Assembly: GCF_036417845.1 (NCBI RefSeq)
Contig: NC_089981.1
Span: forward strand, 8,201,501-8,265,500
Reading direction: 5' to 3'
Source: Apteryx mantelli
Lineage: Eukaryota > Chordata > Aves > Apterygiformes > Apterygidae
DNA: 64,000 nt
In this document: positions 14,247 to 26,040 of the stretch, piece by piece
Layout of the letters: every line of letters begins with the position of its first letter
Position numbering within the stretch: position 1 is the first letter of the stretch
Program-made: the position numbers and the translations under genes
The notes under the pieces: generated by a model
Database searches by the model: none
What the model was told of the DNA's origin: nothing
What the model saw: the letters and a program-made list of their open reading frames with translations, nothing else

Positions 14247-14430
14247 AGAATCATAGAGTCATTTAGGTTGGGAAGGATTTCTGGAGGTCATCAAGTCCAA
14301 CCTCCTCCTCAGAGCAGGTTCAGTCAGATCAGATTGCTCCGGCCCGATCCCATTGAACTTTAAATGTCAGCACAGATGGAGATTCTACAAATTTGCACCT
14401 AATCCAGTGTTTGATCACTCACGTTGGGGC
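14247..14430 (-). mobile_element. CR1 retroposon 3' end (minus strand), old
   Basis: Read on the plus strand it begins with AGAATCATAGAGTCATTTAG and GTTGGGAAGGATTTCTGGAG and continues GTCATCAAGTCCAACCTCC, the reverse complement of the well-known avian CR1 3' tail with its ATTCTATGA-type end. Further right, CAGATGGAGATTCTACAAA and CCAGTGTTTGATCACTCAC match the next part of the CR1 3' region in diverged form. It is a short 5'-truncated relic. Duplication copy A ends inside it (about 14,314), so the element was there before the duplication broke. Confidence 0.82.
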
Positions 14431-16098
14431 AGGAGAGGGAAATTTCCTCCTTCAGTTTCCCAAGTAGTCCATGGAAGAGAGCAACCTGTTGATAGCAAGC
14501 TCATTGAAGCCCTTTTCTGAGAATTAACTGGGCTACTTGCTGTGCTTTAGGGCAGAAAAGGTTGGGTAGGTTGGAGATAAACAACAGCCAGCTATGCAAA
14601 GCTAACTCAGTGTGTAAAGGCAGTCTGGTCTTTTGTGCATCTAAGCGGGGTAAGCATTTTGCTCACTTAAACTGTGTGCCTAACCATTATAGGCTGGTTT
14701 TAATCCTGCTGTCTGCTTCTTGAAATGGGCAAGTACTTCTGAAGATATGGCTCAAGGGGGGAATAAACTGGCTTGTTACCTACAGTACAGACAGGATCTA
14801 CAGTATCTACAGTATTGAGTAGATACTCTTGCCTTTCTGGATGAAACAGGTCAGTAAGAGAATAGTTTTGTACATATGCAATACCTTGAAGCCTATGCTA
14901 GAAACAGACCTCAGCAAGAATTGAAACCTCCATTCAGTCACCCACATGATAAGAACTCCGCTTTGAGAGCGTCAGCCAGGTTACTGCTAACCTCCAAGAG
15001 ATTAACAATAATTTTTCATGTGAGGTGAAGCTGGTAGAACCTTTACAGGGATGACTGATTCCCTTTTTGTTCAGGATTCCTTCCCTTTTAGCATGAGATT
15101 TTTCCCCCTCTAAATGGAAAGTATTTCATTTGGTGACTCTTCCCAATTTATTCCTGAGCAGAAAATGGCCACTTTTCCTTGACAACAGGGATGCAAGCAA
15201 ATGAGAAATCCTTTCTCAGCCAAACCTGGAGGATCTTGTGGTATCTGCTCCTCTTTGGGAAGATGCAAAGCTGGGTTTTCCTGCTGCTGTTGCCATTTAG
15301 TGCTTGCCAGCATTTCATTCAAGAGAGGAAACTCTTACTTTCTTCTGCCAGGATGTGGATTTGTTATTTGTATGTTTACGAGTTGCAGTCCCAAAGGTCA
15401 GGGTGGTGGAGGTCCATGTAATTAAGGCAGGTCTTCGCAAGTTGGCACAGCTGCAGCCTAAGCATTGTATTCCTATTTCAGCAAGGCTGAACGGGGGCTG
15501 CTTTGTCCCATTAATGGACTTTGTGGCCCATACTGAGCTCTAACTACCCTGCTACCAATGCCCGGGGGAGTTAGCTAATAGGCAAAAAATATATTGGTGA
15601 TTGCAATACAGAAAGAATGATGTCTGAACTGTTGTCAAGACCATGTATCTTCAGGAACAAGCGGGCCATTGCCCTCGGAGTGGGCCATATGGATGATACT
15701 GTACACGCAACCGTGGCCACGAGTGAGGGGAGAAGAGTGCTCCATAGATGTCCTCAAGAAAAGCAGACTTTTTTCCTTAAAAAAGGAGAAAGAGGGCACA
15801 CGAAAACCATTGTAGTGCCAAAATAGGACTGGTGTTTCACAGTGCTGCTGCTGCCTTTTGAATAAATTATTTTATCTTTCTGCGCTTTCTTATCTCACCT
15901 GAAAAATAGGAACAGTACTCCCTTGTATCACAAGTCATTTCAATGCGTAATTAAAGAAGTCTAGTCAGAAGCTATGATGAAAATGCGCCGTACTTCCTTG
16001 TGGCTACTGAGACAATCCATTGTGTGTTGCCAGTTTCCCATTACTTCCAGGCATTGATTCAGTTTCTTGTCGGGAGATGATATGAGTGTGCTAGCAAC
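14431..16098. other. Intergenic, no gene seen
   Basis: The sequence between the CR1 tail and the second OR relic has several overlapping open frames of 60-80 codons around 15,110-15,540. They carry no known motif, lie in mutually overlapping frames, and are not called. No RNA gene or repeat is recognised. Confidence 0.5.
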
Positions 16099-17115
16099 AT
16101 GCCTGAGAGGAATCACTGTGTGGCCATTGAGTTTATCCTCTCTGGACTAACAGAAAGCCAAGAGGTGAAGGTAACCCACTTTTTTAAAGCACATTAATAG
16201 GGAATCTTGGAATGATCATGTAGATGAAGGTTGATCCCCCGGCTTCACACACTGTGTACCTTTCCCTCAGTAACTTGGCTTCTGTGGATTTCTGTTACTC
16301 CTCAGCTATCTCCCCGAGGTTGCTGGTGAGCTCTTCAGCAGTGAGGAGAGCCACTTCAGTCAGTGCCTGTGTGGCACAGCTATTCACTTGTCTCCTCATG
16401 GCTAGTGCTGTGTGTCTCCTGCTGGCAGTAATGGCATATGACTGCATGTGGCTCTCTGTAACCCTCTCCTTTATGCAACTGTCATGTCCTCAAAAGCCTG
16501 TACAGAGACGGTAATCATCTCCTGTTTCACTGGCTTTGTCCACACACTTGCGCAAACTATCTCCACCTTCACATTCTCTTTCTGTGACTTCAGTGTTATC
16601 AGTCATCATTTCTGTGACATCCCCCTAGGATCCAGCTTTCATGCTCTGACACCTATAGCAAAGAGACGGTACTTCACATTTTTGGTGTGTTTCGTGGCAC
16701 CTTCACATCTCTGGCAATTCTCATCTCCTCCATCTACCTCATCTCCACCACCCTGAGGATCCACTCCTCCAAGGGCAGATGCAAAGCCTTCTCCACCCGT
16801 GCTTCCCATCTGAGAGCTCTCTTCTTGTTTTATGGCAGCACCGTTTTTATGTGCGGTAGCCCAATATCCAGCTACTCATTGGACTGAGATAAATGGGCCT
16901 CTCTGTTCTCTACAGTGGTGGCTCCAGTGCTGAATCTTATCAGCTACAGCCTGAGGAATAAGGAGGTGAAGGATGCTCTGAGGAGAGTTTTAGGTCATAT
17001 TAGAGAAACTTCAGCAGACTTGTTAGAAAGAGAACTTTGTTTGGGGAAAATTTATCAAAACCTTGGTACAAAGAGTAGGACTTCCAAGGAAGATTTGATC
17101 AGCTTCCAAGGGTGA
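16099..17115 (+). pseudogene. Olfactory receptor pseudogene, class II
   Basis: ATG at 16,099 opens MPERNHCVAIEFILSGLTES, a normal OR N-terminus, and then TM1 is lost. From 16,224 another frame gives YLSLSNLASVDFCYSSAIS (TM2) and AVMAYDCM, with the Arg-Tyr of MAYDRY replaced. The frame changes after MAYD and continues CNPLLYATVMS, then FCDFSVISHHFCDIP (EC2). It changes again near 16,680 into SLAILISSIYLISTTLRIHS (TM5) and KGRCKAFSTRASHL (TM6). A TGA at 16,885-16,887 interrupts SSYSLD, after which [20 protein letters not shown] (TM7) is still readable to a stop at 17,113-17,115. At least one deletion, two frameshifts and one stop make it non-functional. It shares the plus strand with the relic at 9.6 kb. 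Confidence 0.92.
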
Positions 17116-19838
17116 GATTCAGAAAGGTACGAAATTGCTAGAAGAGATTTTAGGTGGACTTTTAACTGGTTGTATCTGCAACTTCTATCTTGAAAGACTG
17201 TGTTCCTCTGCTGCTGAAAGCTGGAGGAATGCTGACTCTTAACTTGCAAGTTCCAAGCACAACCAGGACTCCTGCCTGAGGAGTGCGTGGCACAGAATTG
17301 CAGTTCTCTGTTCTATTAGGAACGTTTGCTCATGTAGGAAAACCACCAGTCCGTCAAGATGAGAAAAAGCTTTCAAAGATATTCAAGAGGAGAAAAGCAA
17401 TGTGATTTGAATTTATGGCCACTTCTGCTACGTCTTCAGTATTTGAAAGGTGTAGCCTCTTCCAGTGCAACACACAGAACCTGAAGTTCTGCAAAGGAAA
17501 TCTTGGAGAAGAGACACCCGTGTTTTTGCCCCCCAAACACTAGGGAAAGTAACTGTCCCTATCCTGTTAAATCCCCCTCTTCTGTCACTCATTACTACCT
17601 CCTTTTTCCCCTTCTGCCTGGAAACATGAAAAAACTACAGAAATGCAGAAAAGATTGACTTCTAATTTTGCTACCACTGTGAAGTAACAAGAACTTATTC
17701 CTGCTTTTCATCTCCACATATCAGCAATCCACTTGAGGCAACTGAGTGAACTGGTAGTTATTTTAAGGACATTGGACATAATCTGAAAGTTAATCAAGCT
17801 GCAGTGTTCTTTCACTTAAAGGAATGACGGAATAAGATGGTGACTTACCAACTACATGTCTGCCATCAATGTGATTTTGAGAATAAACGACCAATCATTT
17901 CTGGGAGATGAGAAAGTTGGGAAAGGCTTTGGAATCCTTTTATCAATTCAACTAAGCTAGCTCTAAGGATAGGTGTTCTAGTGCTAATAGATGTTTCATC
18001 CCTTCTGGCTGAGTTTACAAATGCTGTCCCTCAGTTGGCAGAAGGAGTTGAAATCTTTATTGAGCTGAAAGTGACAGAATTAATCTCAGACAGGTGAGAG
18101 GTTCCTGCCTCTGCATAAGGCTTACAGTCAAAGGGGGATGGAAAGAGGTCTTGCGGATTCCCTTTGCATTTCACTGCAAGCCTGTTAGGGCTGTTATTTC
18201 CCCTGACTTCCTCTCCTTAAAGCTGTGCATAACTCTAGCAAAGATTGTGTCCCTGTGATCATCTATGGCACCCTAAAGAAGGATTTTACAAGTCTCTTTC
18301 TTTCAAACTGCTGCCAGCATATTTTACAGAGAGCTGATATGACTGCGAAACATCATTATTTCTGCCCAAAGACACACAGCTGGGGAGAAAACTTATCTTC
18401 AGTATGTTATAGTCTGAATTTTGATCAAGTGGTGATGATTAAAGGCCATCACTATCTCAGAAGCCGTTTATCTCAGTAACGCTAAAATTAGAATGTGCAC
18501 GGGGTAGTAAAAGCATTTGGACTATATGCACTATTATCCCACTGGCCTGACAGTCCCAAAATGCAGGAAAAAGAATGTGAAAATGTATCCTTTTGGTGCT
18601 GCTAGTTGTCATCTTTCTGTTGCTGCAGAGCCTGAAGCTCAAGGTTTATCTCTTGTTTCTCATCATTAAGTATCATCAGATATGTGAAGTTCACCGTTTT
18701 TACACGTATCAATGTTGCGCTGTCCTTATCTTGAACACAGATGTGAGATTTTTAAACCAGATTTCTGAGGTGTCCAAAACTGTCTCTTTCAGTGGACTCC
18801 CAGCTCACAGGAAGGAAATAGCTTGAGAAGAAATCACAGGCATCATTTTATTTTCCTGTGTATGTTTACAGGTCTCTGGGAAGAGCAATGTACACTACTA
18901 CTCTTCCAGAAAAAGACAGGTAGGTTGTCATCAAAGAGCTTCCCTGCACAGCAATGAGTCATGTCTGCACACCTCTCTCTGCGCTGATGTTTAAGATAGT
19001 CAAAGCCATCTAGAGCTAAGCATCAGCAGAACCGGCAGCAGGTTTCAATCTAGAATCACAATCTCAAACCTAAATATGCTTTCTGACAAATATCATCAAA
19101 AAGAACAGATTTTCATAAGCCCTGCATTCACCTATCCCTTAGTCTCCACCTCGAGAAACCCAGACAAAATTAGGGAATTTAAAATGTTAAAGAGCTGCTG
19201 TCTCTTCAAATCTACAGTTTGCTTTTCTAAGTCAAGAACAGTACTGTTAAGAATTTTAGGGAAATTTTCAGTGTTCAGCTAGGAATTAGGTTATATTGTG
19301 TGGAGTATGGAGAGATATTGGATCCCCGTATTTCCACTGAGATACCTATTCCTTAGATTTTTATAGTGTAAAGCACCAGACGACTGGCCACAGTATGAAA
19401 CTTTAACCAGTCTCTAAATAAAGCGGCGAAAAATGTCCCGACGATTAAACTGGATTGTGGCTCCAACTATGGACTACGGTATTTAACCATGCTTGGATTG
19501 CTGCTCTGATAGATTATAAAGATCAGCTATGACATAAGGTCAAGGCCTTGGAAAGGTGTTAGCAGAGCTCCTTTAAATGAAGCGTTCCCGGAGACACCAG
19601 GTTGGCACAGACTGATGAAAATCGGAGTTAATGCCTGGCACTGGGGAACGGCCTCTGTGTCCATCAGTATTCCTGGGAGCCTTGGAAAGTCTAGTACAGT
19701 GTATGTCACCCTTCACTGTAAGGCAGACACCTAGTGCAGCATCCTGCTCCTCTCATGCTCCTATTTTACCATGCAATGAATCGCAGTCCCCTCAAAGGTC
19801 TCTTGCTGTCTTCAGCAGCTCTCTCAAGTTGAGGCACC
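17116..19838. other. Intergenic, no gene seen
   Basis: This stretch separates the plus-strand OR relics from the minus-strand OR4-like pair. I see no motif-bearing open frame, RNA gene or clear repeat in it. Confidence 0.45.
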
Positions 19839-20498
19839 TCATGTCAGCACACCAATATATGTGAGATGAAACCTGCTTGTGCTGTGCCATCCTGAAGGAC
19901 TTCCTTTCTCTTGGAAGCTTAGCACCACCATCACTTTTTTTTGTGTAGAAACGTGAGCAGACACCACTCTCTGAAGCTCATAAGAGCTAGTTGGAAAGTA
20001 TAACAATAGCTGAGTGGTCAGCAGGGTCTGCACCAGGGAGTGCACACAGCCTCCCACCCACGAAGCTGCCACCAGCCGGCCACACACATGCTTGTTCATA
20101 ATGCTTGTGTAATGAAGCGGCTTGCATATAGCAGTGTAACGATCATACGCCATTGCTATGAGGATGAACATCTCCGTGCAGGCAAAGAGATGGACCCCAA
20201 AGAGCTGTGCTATGCAGCCCACAAAAGAGATGGTCTTCTTTTCAGCAAGAAGGTCACAAATGAGTTTGGGAACTGTGACAGTAGAGTAACTGATATCTAC
20301 AAAGGACAAGCAGCTCAGGAAGAAGTACATGGGAGAGTCCAGCTGTTGACTGTTCTGTATAGTGATGATGCTAAGCAGGTTTCCAAGAATAACAGTGGCA
20401 TAGAAGACTAAGAAGAATGTGAAGCATACTTTTGCTAATGCATCATCTTGTGTGAGTCCCTGGAAGACAAACTCCGTCACATTGTTCTTGTTCTTCAT
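19839..20498 (-). pseudogene. Truncated OR4-like olfactory receptor
   Basis: An open frame starting at ATG 20,498 (MKNKNNVTEFVFQGLTQDD) encodes 219 residues. An upstream in-frame ATG at 20,579 is less likely because the OR N-terminus begins at MKNKN. A possible 3' splice acceptor (TTCTGTGCTTCAG) lies just upstream. TM1 (ILGNLLSIITI), PMYFFLSCLSF, TVPKLICDLL, MAYDRYTAICKPLHY and WVGGCVHSLVQTLLT are all good OR4-type sequence. After about residue 160 homology stops: the EC2 cysteines, TM5, KALSTC and NPLIY are missing, and a short unrelated tail leads to the stop at 19,839. ORs normally have 305-320 residues, so this copy lacks TM5-TM7 and cannot make a normal receptor. It is the tandem neighbour of the intact gene at 25 kb. 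Confidence 0.9.
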
Positions 20499-22326
20499 AT
20501 ACGTCACGTAGACAGGACCTGAAGCACAGAATAAAGCCACCTGTGATGGCATTAGAAACACAGTGCTATCAGTACACATCCATGTCGATCACTGGTATGT
20601 TCAATATCAATGTATTCCCTTTTATGCCTTTTGGGGAAAGTTTCCTTTCAAAGTCAATGCTTCTCTCAAGGAGTGACAGCTGATATCTAACTCAGAATGT
20701 ATTACTGAAGTGTGTAATAGCGAGCTCCGTTTATTTGCTTGAGGGAGTTGGTGGAAATATCCTCCAGATTCTTATTTCTGATCTTTGCCCCTTTTAAAAA
20801 GGAAGACTAGTCACTAGGTTCCCTAAACATCCACTTTTGAAGTGTTGATTTGGAAACGAAAACCTGACTGAGAAGGATAGTGCATGTTACCATTTGAGTC
20901 TCAACACGTTAGTCATGCCCTAAGGAATTCTGCTCAGGCAGTGAACGTACCTTCTTTTTCAACCCTCTGAGGGAATTCAACAGAACTTTCCTTGCTATTG
21001 CTCTCTGACTCTGGTAGAATGTCCATGCATTTTTGTGCAACCATCAGTATTCACATCATGACACAAGGCAGCTGGCTAATTAACATCACTTCAACTCTCA
21101 GTGTAGATCCTTCTGGAGGAGGTAAAGTGGACACCTACCTCATGTCTGTTTAGCAGAGATGTGCCTTTAGGCACAAACTGTCTTTAAGGCGCCCTAAGTG
21201 AAATCAGACCACGTTCAAGGGATGCCAGGAAACCTGAAGCAGGAGAGTCATTGTGCTCTATGTGCTGTACTGGGCTACATCTTGTGTGGATGGGTTCCAG
21301 TTATTGCTCATGAGTTTCTGGGTTGCGACCTCAGTCTCCAAAAGAGCAGGCTTGTATTTCCTCAGACCACCTTTCCTACAGTACATGGGTGAATCCTGGA
21401 GATAATCTGCATTAACGATGTGTCAGTAAGGTTTTTGTACACCTCAGCCAAGTTCTGGACTAGGCATGGAAATCCCCATAAACACACCTGTGATGCCCCT
21501 GAGGTAATAAATACACCGCTGCTGAATCTCCTTTACTCACCAACACCCTTGTATTCACCTTTGCTGCACTCTAGTGCAGTACGCAAGTATCACTAGTGTT
21601 CAGTTTCTACACTGAAAAGACAGATGGCAAGAGCTACATAACAATGTCTACAATACTGGCAAGTCCTTTGGGATGTTAATCCTGTTCCACAATCACAGGT
21701 CAATCAGTTCTTTCTCACGAGGTCTCTGCCTCTTCCACCCTCCAACTTTAGCAGCAGAGGAAATATTCTTTCGTGTCTCCAGCCCTATCTCCATGCCACT
21801 CCATGGGCAGAGGGAAAGCAGTGTGGGGAGGCCCAAAGCATGTGTGTTAAGAGCATTGTTGCCACGATGTGTACAGCTAGAGGGGACAAGTTAAGACTGA
21901 GTACATAGGCAGTGCTGCAGCTACCTATTGACTCCTTGACTCTGTAACACCAGAAACTTCCTTTTGACAGATATTTCTGGAAATGGCATATAACTGAAAA
22001 ATAAGCAAAGAAGACACCAATTAAAACAAAGGGTAAAAAAACTGGAGTTCTTTCTAATTCATAAAATGTACCTCACAAAAGTCACTCAAGAATAATGTCT
22101 CTTTTTGTACGGCAGGTTGCCTGCTATTCTCCTCTGATGACCTTCTTGGACCACTTTAGGCTCTTTCATCAAAACCTCTCAGCTCCAAGCTGCTTCTTGT
22201 GTGTCACGAGAGCAGTCCACATCTCTGCCAGGGCTGAAAACTACAGAGGATGAAAGGGACAGCCTGAATGTCTAGCTCCATTTCTCATTCTGCAAAAACA
22301 ACTTCCAAGAGCATCTGCAAGAACAA

Positions 22327-22349
22327 CTCTCTCTCTCTCTCTCTCTCTC
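22327..22349. repeat. CT/AG dinucleotide microsatellite
   Basis: A pure CT run of 23 bases in the middle of intergenic sequence. Confidence 0.9.
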
Positions 22350-24778
22350 CAGATGGGGAAGTTGTGGCAGAAATATTTCAAGTAAATTGCACAGCAGAAG
22401 CACAAGCTTACCAGAAGCAATGAGATCGCAGAGGCATGTGAAGTTTTCTTTGTCAGAAAGAATCAGTGGACGGGGAGCTAAAATATATGTTTTGGACAGC
22501 TATTAGAGTAATCTCTACAGGGTGACTCTGGAGCGTGATCACCTAGACCATGTCACATTGTGTGGGGGTTTGCTTGCTTTCTTGCTTGCTTTCCAATGCT
22601 GTCTAGATAAATGGACTTCATTTAGTATTAGCTATGTGCTTCTTTTGGAAACATTTCTATTTAAAATCAATGTCATGGCTGACCATATGCAAGAGTTTGT
22701 GCTCACATTGCCCTTGCAATCAAACATTTTTTGAGTAAAGATGTCTCTTACACGTCTCAGATATTTTTTCCCTTCCAAGCCAATATTTCACATATGCTTT
22801 CTTCTTTCTTATTAACTTGCTCTTACCATTGCATGTTTGCAGCATAAATAAATATCAGAACTGTGCTATATGACTGTTGGCACTTAGACATCTGGTCTGT
22901 ACACGTTTGAAACAAGAAGTAAACGAGGAAATTATTTCAAGACTTTAAAAATGTTTGTGGTCAGGCCTCACTACTTGCCAGGTATTTTTACTCAGGCAAT
23001 GCAAAATATAGAAGCAGCTGTTTAGTCCTCATATTAAGTCATTATAAGAATCTGGGCCAATGTGTAGAGGAATAGAATGCTGTTGCTGTTGTTGATGCCT
23101 TCCATAAAATATGGTCCCGCTGTTGCCTGCTAGCATCCGGCAGCCAGAAGAGAAATCAGAAAAATCATGGCGTTCTTCCCCAAAAGATTAAAAAAAAAAA
23201 AAGTTTTTAAATTATAAGCCTTAGCTTGAACTGGCCGTGTGCCCTAACCCCTCAGCAGTTTCAGTATGAAGGGGGTCAGTGGGCCCCATCTGTCTTTCTA
23301 CCTGCCCCACCCCGGGTGAGACAGACCAGCCTCTGAAGGCGCCTGTCCCTCTCTGTTGACAATGGTGCTGAGCTAGACAACTGTCCTTCATTGCATGAAG
23401 AATTTAGACTGCTACAAATAGGTGGGGCTGGTCCCACCTTTAGCTGTGTCCACAGAGTGTGAATGCTGGGTGAGGGACATGCTGGCCCAGGCCTGAGGGA
23501 CACTATCCCTCTAAGCCTTGAGAATCAGGATTTATCCCAGTTCCGTCCTGCTGGCTGCCAACCACATAACCCACCACGGTGAGGAGAAGACACTGAGACG
23601 TCCGCGGTGTACTGGTGCATGCCTGTGAAATGGGAACCCACTCTGCCACCCCCTGCATAGAACAGAGGACATTCGGGGAACCAGAGCATTTGCGACATTG
23701 TCCCAGGGTTTGGTCTGTAGATCTGCCGCTCTCCTGTGCAGGGAACACCTTCTTATCTTGAACCACACTTAAGCCATGTTAAGGTGCAACACAAGTGCAA
23801 GCAAGTGTTTATAGGGAACATGAAGTGAAGGAAGGAAAAAGAAAGTGCTTTAGTTACTTTCAGAGTGCATTACACAGATGTCTTTCTCCCTCACGCAGCT
23901 CATTTGCTCTTTTCCTCCTGGCAAGGTAGGAGTCAGGGTCCCGTGGCTCCTCGTGGCTCCTTCGTCCTTGTGGAGAACCTTAGCTGCTACAACTAACCTC
24001 CCTGTGGCAGCTTTGGCTGGCTCTGAGGTGATTTAATCTTCCATCTTCACATTTCTTCTCTTCCCTCCTGCAGGAGTAGCTGCTCCAGCTATTCCCTTGG
24101 AATACATGTTTCTTCCTTTGCCTGGGCCTGTAGATGTGCCCTGTTGGGCTAGGAGTTATCCTGCGTACAGGAATTATTACTGAATAACTCTTTTTTTTCA
24201 CTGACACACAAAATTGTGCCCCCCAATGCTTTCTTTGCCCCCCAATGCTTTCTTTGGTGGCGACAATTTCCTACGGTGAGCAATTTATCTTTCACTTGGA
24301 TCTTTGATTCTCTATTAGTAATAAACATTAAAATGCAAAATCTGAGGCAGAGATGAAGGGCAGAGAGGATGGCTAGGAAGGAGGGCATTAGTGATAGGTG
24401 AACTACTGCAGAAAGGCAGAGAGTTGCTGCACTGGAATGGGAAGGGGAGAAGCTTCTCCTCATATCATCTGCATCAGCAAATGACCCAGCCAGCATCTAA
24501 GATCAGCAGTTTAATTGCTAACCCATGGATTCAGCATATGACAATGCAGTACTCCTAAGAAGGCATTTACTCCAAAGTAAAGGGGAAGGAAGCCTTTGGT
24601 ACAATTGCTTCCAGCAGCAGGCGACCAACAGCCTTGCAGACACCTTGGGCCATCGTTTCCTAGCTGAGTAGATTACAGAGTAGATGGAGTTTGTCTGACG
24701 GAAAGTATACACCTGGGAGAGCTCGGACTAATGGGATGCTCTGCCTGGAACACATTTTAATATTTTTGATAGCATTCA

Positions 24779-24788
24779 TTTATTTATT
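24779..24788 (-). terminator. Overlapping AATAAA signals for the OR gene
   Basis: On the minus strand two AATAAA hexamers overlap, 261-270 bases past the stop codon of the intact olfactory receptor. That is a reasonable 3' UTR length. The assignment is inferred from position only. Confidence 0.5.
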
Positions 24789-25048
24789 TGCTGGTGTCTC
24801 AGCAGTGCTTGGAAGCCCCAGTCCTGGGCCTGTGCTATTCAGAAAGAGAACATAAAGGGAATCCCTGCTAGTCACAGAGTTTACAATGCCATTCCAATCA
24901 AAACATGAACTTTCAGCGTCTTCCTAATTACTGCAACAGCTAAAACCAAGCTTTTCTTCAAAAGGGAGCTTTCAGTAAATTTTCCAAAATGGAATTATAG
25001 TGAGAGAGACTCGATTTTCTCAGCTCCTGAGAAAATGTTACCACAGTT

Positions 25049-25984
25049 CTACACCTCACCCTTTTCACGCCAAACTTTTCTATTCCACAGTTTTCTCATG
25101 GCACTTTTCATCTCCTCATTTCTCAGCGTGTAGATGAGTGGGTTCAGCATGGGCGTGATAATACTGTAAAACAGAGCTACCTTCTTGTCCTCTGAGAGGT
25201 TGCTGGATGGGCGTATGTAGGTGAATGTGGATGGCCCAAAGAAGAGAATCACCACAGTAATGTGGGACCCACAGGTGGAGAGGGCTTTGTTCCTCCCTTC
25301 GGACGTTCGCCTTTTCAAGGATAACAAAATGACAATATAGGACGTGACCAGGATGAAGAAAGTGACCACAGAAATCATTCCACTATTGGCAATGACAATG
25401 ATGCCCACAACATAGGGGTCGGTACAGGCCAGTTGTAGTAGGGGATGGACATCACAGAGGTAGTGGTCAATTTTGTTGGGGCCGCAAAAAGGGAGCCTAA
25501 CGGTTACGAGGGTCTGCACCAGGGAGTGCACAAAGCCCCCCACCCATGAACCCATCACCATCCAGCCACACACACGCCTGGTCATGAGGGTGGTGTAGTG
25601 CAGGGGTCTGCATATGGCAAAGTAGCGATCATAGGCCATCACTGTGAGGATGAAGACCTCAGCGCAGGCAAAGAAATGTAACCCAAATAGCTGTGCCATG
25701 CAGCCCCCAAAGGAAATGGTTTTCTTTTCAACAAGGAAGTCAGCAATCATTTTGGGAGCTGTGACAGAAGAGAAGCAAATATCTGCAATTGACAGGTGGC
25801 AGAGAAAGAAATACATGGGGGAGTTCAGACGTTGACTGCTAACTACAGTGACAACGATGAGCAGATTTCCTGCCACAGTAACAATATAGAAGAACAAAAA
25901 CACCACAAAACATATTTTCTGCACCCCTTGGTTCTTTGAAAGGCCCAGAAGAATGAATTCCTTCACACTGCTTACATTCTCCAT
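25049..25984 (-). CDS. Olfactory receptor, OR4-like (intact)
   Basis: A seven-transmembrane odorant receptor that would couple to the olfactory G protein in sensory neuron cilia; its ligand is unknown. The chosen ATG (25,984) gives 311 residues starting MENVSSVKEFILLGLS, the normal OR N-terminus with an N-glycosylation site (N3-V-S). An upstream in-frame TTG does not fit. Visible hallmarks: GN at 39-40 in TM1, PMYFFL at 56-61, Cys95 and Cys177 for the conserved disulfide, MAYDRYFAIC at 116-125, SY at 215-216 in TM5, KALSTC at 233-238, and PMLNPLIY at 278-285 in TM7. The wording is that of family OR4. A splice acceptor (TTATTTTCCCAG) lies 43 bases before the ATG, as expected for an OR with a non-coding 5' exon. 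It is the only undamaged receptor in the window. Confidence 0.96.
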   Translation of the reverse strand: MENVSSVKEFILLGLSKNQGVQKICFVVFLFFYIVTVAGNLLIVVTVVSSQRLNSPMYFFLCHLSIADICFSSVTAPKMIADFLVEKKTISFGGCMAQLFGLHFFACAEVFILTVMAYDRYFAICRPLHYTTLMTRRVCGWMVMGSWVGGFVHSLVQTLVTVRLPFCGPNKIDHYLCDVHPLLQLACTDPYVVGIIVIANSGMISVVTFFILVTSYIVILLSLKRRTSEGRNKALSTCGSHITVVILFFGPSTFTYIRPSSNLSEDKKVALFYSIITPMLNPLIYTLRNEEMKSAMRKLWNRKVWREKGEV

Positions 25985-26026
25985 GTTGGTCAGTCGGGTG
26001 CCAATATGCAATATACAGTTTATACA

Positions 26027-26040
26027 CCTGGGAAAATAAA
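26027..26040 (-). promoter_or_regulatory. 3' splice acceptor before the OR start codon
   Basis: On the minus strand TTTATTTTCCCAG precedes position 26,027, leaving a 43-base 5' UTR segment before the ATG at 25,984. OR genes typically have one or more non-coding leader exons spliced just upstream of an intronless coding exon. The leader exon itself is not identified. Confidence 0.55.

Larger units (their letters stand above)
946..14314. repeat. Segmental duplication, copy A (long form)
   Basis: This stretch aligns in the same orientation to 53,580-62,937. The offset is 52,634 bases at the left end and falls stepwise because copy B lacks pieces. Blocks present here and absent from copy B are about 1,550-2,839, 9,213-10,716, 11,045-12,279 and a short piece near 13,463-13,507. 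Shared sequence is very similar: in the 60 bases of copy B at 61,501-61,560 I count two mismatches. Simple repeats differ in length between copies, for example the AAAT run at 4,390 and the CAG run at 7,922. The right edge falls inside a minus-strand CR1 tail that continues to about 14,430, so this copy looks closer to the ancestral state. Apart from the OR pseudogene at 9,655-10,531, no gene is seen in it. Confidence 0.93.
20580..25048. other. Intergenic, simple repeats only
   Basis: No gene is supported. It contains a CT microsatellite at 22,327-22,349, a poly-A run near 23,190-23,202, an 18-base near-perfect tandem pair (CCCCAATGCTTTCTTT) at about 24,218-24,255, and the polyadenylation signals of the OR gene at 24,779-24,788. 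Minus-strand open frames at 23,276-23,768 overlap each other and carry no motif. Confidence 0.5.
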
